DNA of 14,573 bases, from assembly GCA_039190005.1 (NCBI GenBank), contig JBCCYM010000047.1:1-14573 (forward strand). Reading direction: 5' to 3'. A program made the position numbers and the translations under genes. This DNA comes from JBCCYM01 sp039190005. GTDB lineage: Bacteria > Pseudomonadota > Gammaproteobacteria > UBA12402. This document shows, piece after piece, positions 14,180 through 14,573 of the stretch. Each line of letters opens with the position of its first letter. Positions within the stretch are counted from its first letter, which is position 1. A model generated the notes under the pieces. The model saw nothing but the letters and a program-made list of their open reading frames with translations. It searched no databases and was not told where the DNA came from.

Positions 14180-14573
<394 letters not shown>

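Overview
The window looks like a gammaproteobacterial chromosome. Evidence for this is the block nadK, recN, fur, bamE, rnfH (ratB), ratA, smpB, ssrA, which matches the conserved gammaproteobacterial arrangement, and a 16S rRNA gene that begins near the right edge. The 16S signature, moderate AT-richness, mobile-element debris and palindromic intergenic repeats would fit a Legionellales/Coxiella-like lineage. I cannot fix the genus from sequence alone.

Region 1 (1-3997) is a decaying genomic island abutting the 3' end of ssrA. It holds the terminal module (A-T-TE) of a non-ribosomal peptide synthetase that runs off the left edge. Next comes an insertion-sequence graveyard: a left end of an IS481-type element, a shard of an IS30-type transposase, and a complete-length IS481-type element with two TGA stops in its transposase. 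Last is the 3' part of a frameshifted tyrosine integrase. An integrase lying next to the ssrA 3' end is the classic footprint of an island integrated in the tmRNA gene.

Region 2 (3998-9247) is conserved housekeeping DNA. It contains tmRNA (encoding a 16-residue tag) with its strong promoter, smpB on the same strand, divergent ratA-rnfH, convergent bamE, divergent fur, and a nadK-recN operon that meets fur tail-to-tail with overlapping stop codons. Together these cover ribosome rescue (ssrA/smpB), outer-membrane assembly (bamE), iron control (fur), NADP synthesis (nadK) and DNA repair (recN).

Region 3 (9221-12796) is an efflux-type operon: a tiny lipoprotein, a TolC-family outer-membrane channel and a lipoprotein membrane-fusion adaptor, with no inner-membrane pump gene nearby. 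Its upstream region carries several copies of a TATACCCA-type repeat, two of which form a long hairpin in the predicted leader. It is followed by a 153-bp MITE-like palindromic element with perfect 17-bp terminal inverted repeats.

Region 4 (12827-14573) holds a proline-iminopeptidase-like alpha/beta hydrolase that appears to have lost the acid and His of its catalytic triad. It is followed by an rRNA operon promoter, a boxB/boxA leader with hairpins, and the first ~394 nt of 16S rRNA.
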